From assembly GCF_024606225.1 (NCBI RefSeq), contig NZ_JAGRPU010000042.1, forward strand, positions 1 to 48,096: a stretch of 48,096 nucleotides of DNA, written 5' to 3'. The notes under the pieces were generated by a model. The model made no database searches, had not been told where the DNA came from, and worked only from the letters and a program-made list of their open reading frames with translations. Made by a program: the position numbers and the translations under genes. Source of the stretch: Endozoicomonas sp. ISHI1. GTDB lineage: Bacteria > Pseudomonadota > Gammaproteobacteria > Pseudomonadales > Endozoicomonadaceae. Of this stretch, positions 23,001 through 35,000 are shown in pieces (the stretch's first letter is position 1; each line of letters opens with the position of its first letter).

Positions 23001-26000
23001 CCCGAAGTCCCGGCAATCTGGTCGATCCCTTTGAATACCGTCTGGTGATAACGCCAGCTGTCCGTTACGTCAGTATTTCGCCATCGGGTCTGTGCGATCC
23101 CCTCCGTGACGTTGACGGTCATCCCATCCAGTTGATAGGTTGAGGCGACTTTGATACTGATACTTCTGGAGCCTTTCCGCAGGAGCCGGACATCGTAAAA
23201 TACAGAAGACTTGTCGTGTATTAACTGGTTGTGTCCCTCATTGGCAGCAATAACGGTGGTATTGCCCATGCCGACAATGAACTGGTTATTCCCTCCCATA
23301 TCCTTCAAAATGTCACGCCCCCCCATGCCAAGCAATACATTATCTGTGAAGGGGTTGCCTGTTAGCCGGTCATTGCCCGGGCCGCCGACAACGATGGGGA
23401 TGCCAGAGTGTGAGGCTGATGACAAGTCAAGGTGAACAGCCGGTAAAACCACAGAGCTGCTGAATGCCTTGGAGGTCTTGCATAGCCTAAGAAAAGTCGT
23501 GTCCCTGTCAAAGGTATGACGTATCTCAAGCATGGTCAGGGCTTGTGCCATTGGCTGACCGGGGAACAGTTCGGCCCATTTTTTTGAGACCGGTTTTAAC
23601 TCTGATACCGTATGGCGACCGTGATGTTGTCTGCGACCGTCTGCATGGGTTTTAACCAGTTTTAAAGTCAGTATGTGCCGTGGTCTTGAAGAGAGAACGA
23701 GAGGACCGTTCTCAACCGGGTGCAGATACTTCTTCATGAGAGGGGCTACGCCTTCAAAGAGCACCTGCTGTTCGCCCGGCTTCAGGGTCAGCTTGCGTAA
23801 AACACCACTGCGGGGGGTGCATGTGGAAGAGTCGAAACGAAACTCAATCTCCAGCCTGACATTGTTGCTTTCCCGGCTGCCAATCCGGTGCAGGCCGGCG
23901 CCCAGGTTTTTTCCCTCATCGGCAAGGCTCTTCAGTTCAGCTTCGTCACGCCATTTGGCCGGGGGGAATTCACCTAAGGGTTTTTCAGGATAGCGATTTA
24001 AGAATGCCAGCATCTCCCCTGTGGAAAAGGTGTAGTCCTCCACTCTCTTTTTGACCTGGCAGGGTTCCCTGTCTGAATCAAGATAAATCGAGAGAGTACT
24101 GTTCCTCAGGTGGGTCAGGGCCTCGGTCATTGGCAGGGAAGGGGGGTTGCCTGCCGCTTGCTCCCAATAAAGGATACCGGGGTTGGCTTGTACTGTTTCG
24201 AAATGACGTAAACCATCAGTGTGAAAGTCAAGGGTGACGCTCTGACGCGCTATTTCAGGGCTAAAAAACAGATTCAGGCTCTCGTCAAAAGAATTGATGG
24301 TCAAACTGGCCTTTTGAGGGTCACGGCACGATTCACCCGATTTTTCCCAACGGATGACCAGCACGGGCCATTTTCCTGTTGGCGGCTTCTGGTGTTTATG
24401 ACCGTGAATGCGGTGGTTGCCAAGATCGCTGCCACGACGCAGCCAGAGGGTGTCCGAATGAGTGCCTGTGTATACCTCGTGCCTGCCCTCACCCAGTAAT
24501 ACCGTGTTAAAGCCACTGCGTAACCGGACAGACGTTTTTCCGCCGTTGGCGGTCACGGTGTCGTTGCCGCCCCGGACATCCAGGGTATTGGTGCCATTGG
24601 TGACCACGAAAACGGTATTACGGTGGTCTCCCAGGAGGGTGTCATTGCCCGGGGAACCCTGGATGACCTCCACCTCTGTCAGCTGCTCTGCTGGCTGTAG
24701 GCCATAGAGGTTCCGGTGGGTGAGGTCCAGTTTAAGACCTTTTTTCCTGAGACGGTAAGACACGGTGTCCGTGCCGGGGCCTCCATGGACCTCGTTCAAG
24801 CCATCACCCAACAATGCCAGGTCATCACCGGATCCCAGGTGTATCCAGTTAATCCCGGTGCCATTGCCGGCATGGACAAAATCGTTCCCGCCCAGGGTAA
24901 AGGCCTCATTTTTACCACTATTGAAATAAATGTTGTCAGGCTGAAACGTCCCGATCGCCCTCAGACCCTGCTCTGACCCCACCACCGTTTCAATGCCGGT
25001 AACGGTCCCCCCGGTTTCCAATAGCTGACACAGGGTTGTGTAAAATACACTGGACTCATTGACTTTCTCCCTTCGGCTGCGCTCCCTCAGTCCACGCTCG
25101 CTGAAATAGTACAAATCCCCGTTTGATAGCAGGTAAAGGCCTGCTGTTGATAAATACATATGGCCTTCTTGTGTGGGCCCTCCCCAGTGATAGGCGTGTT
25201 TAAAAAAAACTTCGCCCACGTCAAAGTATTCCTGATGGCCGTATTTATCAGAGACCCGTTTTACGTTCGTGTGCTTTTCGTCATAACCCGTCAGCACACG
25301 TTCGGAGATCAATCTTTTGTGAATTTCTTTACGTTGGTAGTCCGCTCTTATCTCTGACAGCGAGGCAATATAAAGTTTGTTTGGGTAAAGATCGCTCTCA
25401 GGGTAGTTGTGGCGTGGGTTGATATCAAAACCATTATCCGGTACGCCAAAGAGACTGAAAATAGCGCCTCCCGGCGTTTCCCTGCCATCCGGTGCATGGC
25501 GTTTAAGATTGTGGTATTCCAGGTATTCAGCAAAACGGCTACGCCATTGTCCGCTTCGCAGGTGAACCTCGAATAATGCGACGGAGTCGGTCTGGCGAAG
25601 GTGAAAGTACTTCATACCCGTTTCCAGAAAGCCGCCAAAGAAGTTAGTTTTAGGAATCTTGATCTCGGTTGGCATAATCAGGGTGTCATTGCCAGGTCCC
25701 CCGATAATGATCCCCCGACCTATACCCGGTTTAAACCGGTCATTGCCTGCACCACCAACCTGTTTGATACGGCCAAGGTCATCCAGGAGAAGATCATGAC
25801 CGGAGCCACCGTCCTGTAGCCTGCCGTTAATGAGGGTGTCGTTGCCCGGTCCGCCATAGCCGACCCCCTCATGGGGCAGACGCAGGACATCGTTGCCTCT
25901 ACCGCCATAGGCCTTCCCTGACTCGCCAATCCAGATATCGTCATCACCAGGCCCTCCATACGCTTTCCCGGTCTTTTTAATCCGGATAACATCATTGTCC

Positions 26001-29000
26001 CTGCCCCCGTATGCTTCACCTGTCTCAAGGATCAGCTGGTCATGGCCTGATCCGCCATGGAGCTCCCCCTCGTCAGCGACCAGGGTGTCATTGCCACCTA
26101 AACCATAAAATATCTTGAAGCCTTTCTTGCCCACCATATGGTCTGCCAATTTTGTCCCTGCCTTTGCTAGTTTCCGGTTGGTCGAGTCCAGAAAGGCAAG
26201 GCCTTTTTTGGTCCCGGACAGTGATCTTTTCCGGGATATCAACAGTTCTTCCAGGTTTTCCTCAAACTTTCTCTGGTCAAGAAACTCAGTGGCATCGGCG
26301 TGGTACTCAAACCTTGAAAATCCTTTTTCTTCAAAGGACCCGGCCATGTCGTCAATGTATTGATTGAAGCCATCGCTGGCCAGTATTGCCTCGAACTCCT
26401 GGTAGGCATTGTTGGGCGGCATACATTCTGCGATGGCGGTCTGAATCCAACCGAGTATCTCGCTGATCAGGTCTACGAGAATACCCAGCTTGGGACAGAT
26501 AAAGTCCAGCGCCAAACCCAGTACATCAAGGCCAATGGAAATCGCACTCAGGGCTATCATGACCCTGTGATAACCGACCTGAGCATGGTTGCCACTCTTT
26601 CTTGCTTCTTCTGCGGACTTTTCAGATGCGGCTATCGAAACCGCGGCACTGGCAATGCTAATGGCATTGCCAAATCCCGGCACCATTGTGGTCGCGAACC
26701 TTGAGGCCCTTGAGGCTCTGGTGGTGGTCTTCATGGTCTTGAGAGTGGTGGTGCCTGTTGTAACGGCTTTGCCAATGCGTTTGCTGCCGCTCAGCAGCCA
26801 ATGGGCGGTCATGGCCGCACTGTAAACTGAGCCGCCAATCGACAGACCTGCCCCGGCATAGGCCAGGTTCCTGGTTTCATCAGACAGTGCGTCTCCGTAT
26901 TTCTCCAGGTTTTCGAGGGTCTGAATACCACTGACAAGGCCAGCCACGGACATCCCCGAGCCGTAAGCCCTTCTGGAGCGCACGTATTTTTTGCTATTGC
27001 TGATTTTCCCGAGCGTGTTGGTAAATTTTTGCCACTTACTCTTCGGCTTGCCTGATCTGATATCGTTCGGATCAGCACCATCCCCGCCGGTCCTGAGCTG
27101 TTCCATGAATTCCCGGTTGCCAAGCAGCTTTCCCTTTAAATAGCGGGTGTCGTCGGCACTGTAGCCCGAGTCATTGAGCAAAGTGACCACCCGGTCAATG
27201 GCTTGCTCTGGCGTCAGCCCCTGCCGTTCCCGAAGTGTCTGCCGGAAGAGGTCAAGAAGCTTTTTGCGGAACTCCGGGGTGTCCAGAGGGTCTTCAGTGG
27301 CCACCGCCGCAAAGCGTCCCTGTTCCAGTAGCAGGAAGGCGTCTGCCAGCAACCCTTTGTCTCCGGCAGCCTGCCTGACCCTGTTGAAGCGGTCACTGAC
27401 CTCAATGTCATCCAGGTGCCCGCTGACCCGATCCATCAGGGCCATTATGGTCCTGGCCGATCCGGAGCCGTTGCAAAGCACGCACTCCGGGGCGGGCAGT
27501 CTTGCTGCCTGGCCGTCTGGCAAACCGGCCTTGTCCAGATTCTGCAGGGCCTTGTCGAAATCGCGGTCGCTGATATCAACGAGGCCCGCCATCCGGCCAA
27601 CATCAATACCGCTCCTGAGTGCGGCAACGCTGTCAGCAACCTTCTGGCGAATCTCCCCGGCCAGAAGGCGGGCTTCGGAGGAACCCTCCCGGTTCAGTCT
27701 GTCCGCCAGCGCGATAAAACTGGTCAGCCGTTCCAGCAGGCCGGAGAGCGTCAGCTTGCCCTGTTTAACCATGAACTCGCTGACCAGCACATCCGGCGAC
27801 AGGCTGTCCACATCCTTTGGCAGTCTGATCCGCCTCTGTTGCAGGGCGAGGAATGATTTTGCCTGATCTTCCGGTGTCAGTGCTTTACCCGCTTGCAGTA
27901 AGGCCAGTGCAGCCGCTGCGGTCAGCGGGCTGGCAGTGCCATTGCCCAGCACCAGTGTGCGTTGGGCAGGCATCAGGTAGGAGGCATCGGCGGTGATTGA
28001 GGGATCGGTGAACACCTGAACCGTCAGGCCGCCAAAGGTCACTGAAAATTCCCTTTTTCCGGCCAGGTTCAGTAGCCCGTTGAGCCGCTGATAAAGCTCT
28101 GGGGAAATCCTGTCAGGCAGGGAAGTCAGTGCGCTGACCTCTGCCATAAGCAATTTCCCGGCTATGGTCTCTGCCAGGTCTGCCGGGATGGCTGACTGCC
28201 GGGTATATTGCAGGAATTCCCTGGCAAAGCGCTGCCGGGTGGCCGTGTTCATCTTGTCAATAACGGCATTAATCTGACCGGTAGCGTCAATGGCCTTAAG
28301 CTCATCGAAAGCATCATAAGAGTCCGCCAGCTGTGACAGGTAAGCCTGTGTGCCCGAAGCGTTTTCACCCGGATTAAGGGGTTGCCGTAACAGCTTCTTC
28401 AGACCTTCCTGTGACTGGGATGACAGAGTCGGGAAAGGATTGCCCGGGCCCGCCGGGGTGATTTTTATATAACGGCTGTCACCGTCTGTCATGACGACAC
28501 GGCGAGGACTGCTGGCGAGGGTTGCAATGGTCTCATCCTGCCCCGGTAAAGCCTGCACAGACGCTGGCTCAACGGCCGCCGACTGCTGGTTAACAGGCAA
28601 CTGGAAGGGCCTTCCGACTTGCTCTCGCAGTTTTACAGCCTCATTGAACAGGGTGCGTACATCCTGATTGATATTGACCAGCAGGCCAGTATCAAAACGC
28701 TCCCATTCCAGCCCCCGGGCAACCTCAGTACAGGCCTTTTCCAATGAGTCGACCCAAGTGTTTTCCGGTTTCGAAATCCCACCTGAAAGAGCATTAAGTT
28801 TTTTGATGACACGGATGTCGCTGTCGGGCAGTATGGCCGTGACTGCATCGGTCACTCCCTGGTGTATCTGGCTGGCTGGCTGGCCGTTGCTCCCCAGGAC
28901 CTGATCCATCTTCCAGTAGATAAAATGAACCAGCAGCGACTTCAGGTAATCGCTGGCAATGAGCCTCTGTGGGTAATATTTGGCAAGGTTCTCTTTTTGT

Positions 29001-32000
29001 TGTGACAGCAAGTTTTCAGCTGCTGCCCGGCTTAAGCCAAGCAGAGTGGAGTCAAGCAGGGATTCCAGGCCGGAACCGACTCTCGACCATGCCCGGTAAT
29101 CAACATCGACCATGACAGAGGCAGGGAGCAGAGGGCTATAGGTGGCGATGGTATTATCAAATTGGCGACCCGAGGGAACGGCGGGTACCGGATTTTTCTC
29201 ATTGATGACCTTATTGAAAAGAGTGCGGTCACTGACACTGATCGCCACTTCTCCTTTTGACAGGAGTTCCGATGTTGCCTTCACTTTATCGCTGTCATGG
29301 CGCCTTAAATATTGCAGCGCCCGGCGGTAATCCGCTTCAGTACCCTCAGCCAGCTGCAAGTTATGATGGCCTTTGACCAGACGCTGATAAAGGCTTGTTT
29401 TTGAAGGATGATCAGCCGTCAGGGTCAGTGCGTATTGGCGGGTCAGTCCAAGGGGGCGCTGCTCACCGTCAGGTATGGTCCCGGTGTTTATCCCAAAGCG
29501 CTGCCGCACCTGCTGGCGCAATGCTGACAGTGACCCTCCACCGCTCTCAAGGGCTTTCAACAGACTGGCGCCGAACAGGCTTGTCAGGGTTTCCCGGAAA
29601 ATGAACGGCTTGATACTCTCCCCGTCCCGCGTGCCCAGCAGTAACCGGGCATGACTGTTGTCTTCCGCGCTGATTTCGACACGGCTGTCTACCAAAGGCC
29701 AGTGAGGCCTGAGGCTGACTTTCACCCTAAAGGAGCTGCCATCGGGAATGCCCGACGCTTTGATGGGGCTCACAAGCCCCTGTAGCAGGTTTGCTAAACG
29801 TGGCGTTCTCATTCCCCGGGCAATGCGTTGAATGTCTTTTTGTAACAGCTGTTCGCCAATGGTGCCCTCGCGTTGCATCCTGCGATAGTCATCCATTTGA
29901 ACAACCAGCCTGATCGGCACAAGACGGTCAGGCCAGCCATCGGGAAGTTGCAGGCGAAAGACCCGCTTTTTGTCACCTTCGCTGCGGATCAGGGAGTAGC
30001 CAGAACCTTGTTTGGAAAAGGCCAGGTCATCCCGGCGACCCAACCTGATCGCCTGTTGCCCGTCCCGGGTCTGAACGGAGGCCTGGTGACGGCCCAGTCC
30101 ATTATCGAGGATGACATTCGGGGTCTTCCTGCCGGGGCCCGGAGGCAGTGGCGGACGCTTTTGCAGGACATCAAGCCATTCATTGGCTCTCAGGGCATTG
30201 GTCCGCAACCCGGCCGGGTCGGCGGTTTTCAACTCCTTGAGCCGCTTATGGAAAAAATACTCCGCCAGCAGTGGCTCAGCGCCGGACAGTGATGACTGCC
30301 TGAACAACCCGAGAAGGGAGTTCTCCAGCTTGCCGACCTGGTCCGGGGACAGGGGTGACAGGGTACGCTTGATGGCATCCCGGTAATAATCCGGGCTAGC
30401 CGACGCGGGAGCCCGCTGAAGTTCAGCCTGAAAAGCCGCTGCATGCTGGCGGGTAGGCGACTCTTGTCTCAACAGCGCAAGGAAACCGGTAAGCTGATCC
30501 CCAGACAGGTTAGACAGGACACTCTTATGATTTTCAACGGCAATAAGATGCTGGTTGCCCAGCCGGGTGATCTTTTGCCGACCGCGGCTGGTCAGGGCCA
30601 GGGTTTTCCGGCTACCCGTGGAGACCGGCACATGACCGTTGGAATCCTCACCAAGGGGAAGTTGTCCCGGACGGGGCCATTCATTGCGCACAGCCCGGGC
30701 ATTCGTCAGACGCTTTACGGCACCGCTCAACCGCGTCAACATCCGTTGTCGGTCTGTCGCCGTGAAGACGTCGCCCCGCTGGTCTTTCAGGGCGTTCGTC
30801 ACGGCATCGCCAAGCTGCCCGGCGAGTTTGTCGATCCCGGCCAGTGCCTTCAGTTCATCATCGCTGAGCACAGAGACGACGGCATCCACCGGGTCAGCCA
30901 GCAGTCGGGTCTGAGAAGTCACCTGTCCCCGGCTGACCAGCTCATTCCAGGCCACCTGCGTTAACAGTGAGCGGAGGTTTCCCAGCCCTGAACGATGGGC
31001 ACCGGGTAACGGGTCAATTAATCGGTTGCAATAATACTGTACCCGCTGGAACAGTGACCGGGTGTTCTCATCCCCCACCAGTCCACCAAAGCCGGACAGC
31101 GGGTCAGCAAGGGCTTTATAGGCAATCCGGACTTGCTGGCCGGTTTTCACGGTGGTTATCCCACCCGGGGTAGTGACTGTCTGAACCGTTGCGGGAGCGG
31201 AGGCAGTGGCCTGAACGGGCAGAAGGCCAAATGACGCCCGAAGCTGGTTTTCCAGTTGCAGCAGCGTCCGGTCACCGGTGGGCTTTTCCCCTTGCCACCA
31301 TCTCATGGCAATGGCTGGTGAACTCTGGTCAGTCACGGCCAGTGCTGCCCGATATAAATCCTTCAGGACCAGGGCCAGAGCCCCCAGGTAATTACTGTTG
31401 GAGTGGCGTTGTCCGGCCAGTACCGCCGGGTCAACCTGCAGCACCACGAGCCTTTTACCACTGGCGTCCCCGCTGCCGGTGGGACGATAAGGGATCACCC
31501 GGTCAGGGACGGTCTGGCTGTCGAGCCTGACCACCAACCTCAGAGGGGCGGGGGGCTCCATACCAGACAGCAGCTTGCTGTCCAGCTCAGTCATGCTGGC
31601 GGGTTTGGCGTAACTGTCGGGGAACCACAGGACATTGATCAGCCGCTGCCCGGCAGGGCTGGCAATAAAGGCTCTCAGCTCTGACAGGAGCGTTTCAGCC
31701 TGGTTTGCCAGCGTCTGACCGTGGCGGTAGGTGGCAGAAAGAATCACGGCTATCCTGCCCTTGGTGCCTGCCAGCGTTTGTAGCTCGGCACTGTCAGCGG
31801 ACAGCCGATGATTTTCCCGGTTTGCGTCGGCCAGCTGATCCTGCAGCGGTTGCGATGGGTCGAGAATGAACACCTCGTGAGATTCTGACGCTGCGTTGTT
31901 CAGTTTTACGCCATAAACCATTTGGCCATGGTCGTTTTTCTCCAGCACCGGGGTCAAGGTTTCCCCGGTGCTCTCGTAAGCCGTTAACAACCTGTCGCTT

Positions 32001-35000
32001 TGCAACAGCCTGATGGCGCGGTAGTTGCCATTATTTTCCGGGCTGAGCTGGAAAACCTCGCCGCTGGAACGTTTGACTGCCATGAGCGTCGTAGTGGCGT
32101 CCCTGGCCGGAATCACACGTTCAGGTTGGGAGCCGCCGGTAGCGTCGATACTGTCATGAATCGAAGCCTCGTCGCCCAGAGGGGTGGCTATGATGTCAGT
32201 GCCTGAGCGCCTGAGCACCTTGTGCAGCTTGTCGTTGTGGGTGAGGAACTCAATTGTGTAATACGTTTTGTCGGTATCGGTGTTATCGATATCGCCACTG
32301 TCAATGGTCGAAATGGGCCGTTGTGCCAGATTGTCTGCTAATAGCAGCCGGGTCGCACATCCCCCGACCCCACGCCGACAGCGCTTATTCTCTGGCGCAT
32401 CCCTGTCCTTGATGACAATCTTGAACCCGCCGCTGGCAGATTGAACCAGCCGGTAGGGCGATGAACTGAACCCCGCACTCCCTGTTACCGGAGCTTGCGA
32501 GGCGGGAGAGGTTTTAAGTGTGCCTATATAGTCAACCAGTTCACGCTGGTCAGGGGCCTGACGGGTCAGAGCGTCTTCCAGCCATTCGACTTGCTGACCG
32601 GTGAGCACCCCCCTGAACAGGGCCCTGTCATCATCGGGTAACTTCCGGTCAAACTCACGCAAGGCTCTGGCAAAGGTTTCGATATCCGGATCATCCCGGT
32701 GCCCGCGAATGTAGTCAAAGACCTCAGCAAAGCTCAATGAGAGTAATTCAGACTTCCGGGTGAACAGCCAGATCATGGCCTTTTTAAAGTCTTCCTGGCT
32801 GGCGGGTAACCCAACCGGGTCAAAATGACGTTCAAGCGCATCCCGGTGGCGGCCTGCCAAATGGGTATAAAGGGTGTTGGCCCGGTTTTGCGCCCCGGTC
32901 AGGGAAACCCATTGGTAGGCAGGGTCAAAACCGACGGAATAGCCCAGCTGCCCCAATCGTCCCGCCTCCTCTGGCCAGCCAGACTTGAACAGTGCGGCAT
33001 CAACCGCCTCTGTACTCTTGGCCAGACCCAGGGCATAGAGCTGCCCGACAATGGTGTCGAGGAACCTGTGGGTCAGCGAAGGGTTATCCTTCATCCCAAG
33101 CTCAATGGTGATCGCCGTATCCCCGACCAGCAACCGGGACTCCTGTAGCTGAATATGGGGATTTAACTGCCAGTGGAGAGGTCGGCCCGCACTCAGGTCA
33201 AGCGGGCGCGCCTTTTGGAATTGTTGGCGATAGTGTTCCGGTTCCAGGTCACTGAAAATTTTGATAAACAGCTCAACATCATCCCGGTAGCGGTCTGGTG
33301 CCAGCAGGTCATCCTGCATGGCTTGCCTGTAGAGTTTGCTGCTGTGGCGCGTATCCAGAAACGCCCCGGGAAACCGGTCACTGTGTGATCCTGTCAGAAA
33401 GATCTGTTGCCGATCCAGCCTCTGCGTTGCGGCCTTTTCAGTCATTGGTAGCAGTGAGCCGGCCTGAAAATGGATCTTGTTGCCCTGATCGGTTGTCAGC
33501 GTGCTCTTGTCTGCCAGCGATTCCAGACTCCTGATGCGAAAAACCGCTGGCGTCCCGGTTTGATCATCCTGACTGATCTGCCTGTTCACTTCGGCTAGCT
33601 GGATTTTGGTAAGGGCACGGGCCAGCTCACTGACATCTGCCTCCGGATACCGGGAGCGGTATTGATCCAGTGCTTCCACCACTGTGAAACGCCGCAATTC
33701 CGGTAATGAGGAAAAGCGCCTCGAAAACCACGGCCAGTCGGCGGTATCCACTCTGGACACAGCTAATTCAAGAAACGCACGGGTAACGTCTTGATCACGC
33801 CCCAGCTGGTTTGGTTTCAGCGCCAGCTTGAGAGGGCCCGTGAGGTGATCGGGCCCTGCTGGATTTTGGCGATACAGCTGCTCCATACTGCTGCTTTGAA
33901 CCGGCAGAGTGACGTCCAGAAGGTAACGGCCATTGGCGTCTCTGGAGACCTCTCTGGAGACAAATCGCGTTGCGCTGTCCTCTGACATCTGCCCGGTCCA
34001 GAGTGCCCGGTATTTTCCGTCATTGGCCAGGGGCAGCGAGTAGGAGTCAGGCAGCGAAGCGGGCAATAGCCCGGCGCCGTTGGCAAGGCGGTAATCCAGA
34101 GCTGTCCCCAGCAGGTCTTTGATCCTGACACCCGCTCGCGGGTCTGGGTCGCCGTCTACCTGTTGTGCAAGATCCGTGAGTTCTGCGGTCAGATCGTCAG
34201 TGACTTGTTGCAGGCCAACACGGTTGATGTAGTGACTGAGGGTGGTCACGGCATTGTCGGAAAGGTAGGTATGGATACCGTCTGCCAGCCTTGTCCCCGG
34301 AAACAGGACTTTCCCGGGCTGGTCGTCCCCTGACAGTCGGAACAACAACAGAGTCAACATCGATCTTAACTGGGCATGGGTTGCCTCATTACCGCCTGAG
34401 GCCTGAGCGACCGCCTTCACGAACCGGTCGGCGGCGTGCAGGCTGGCCAGCAGCCGCTCCTTCCCGGGGCTGTCTCTGGTAGCTAACAGTACGGGGAGCA
34501 AGGACTTGTCCAGATCCCCAAAGGGAAATCCTATGGTGATCCAGGTGTCTGTTTTACCGGTGATGGTTGTCTGCCAGATTTTCACCTCGTCATCAACAAA
34601 AGGGGGCAGCCGGTCTTTAAAATACTGGTCAAAGTTCGAGTGAAAAGATCGGTCATTGGGGGGGTGAGGCAGCGTCGAGATAATTTTATCCAGTGCGTAA
34701 AACGTTGCTTCCAAACGATCCTTGTTGGTGTCCCGGTCACTGAGGGAAAGGGGTGGCGTTACCAGTTGCAAACCCGGGTGAAGTCCGGGGCCAAGCCATT
34801 TCAGGGTGGTTAAAGGTACATCATTAATTTTTTCCGGGCTCAGGCGCACCTGGCTGTGCGACCCGGCGGGTCTGTGGACTGTATGGGTTATTTTTTCAAA
34901 GATTAACCGGCCCAGGGCGCTGTCTTCTTTTACGGTCTTTGTGTTGGCAAGTTGCTGGTGAAAGGCCCAGACTAAATCCCGGTTGTTAACCGGGCCAGGC

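Noticed and set aside
21605-26106. RTX repeats read as CRISPR or DNA-level tandem repeats
   Set aside because: The repetition is at protein level with variable DNA sequence and no constant spacers.
27174-27866. 230-codon plus-strand open frame
   Set aside because: Antisense to a conserved stretch of copy B, low-complexity Ser/Arg-rich translation, no recognised family.
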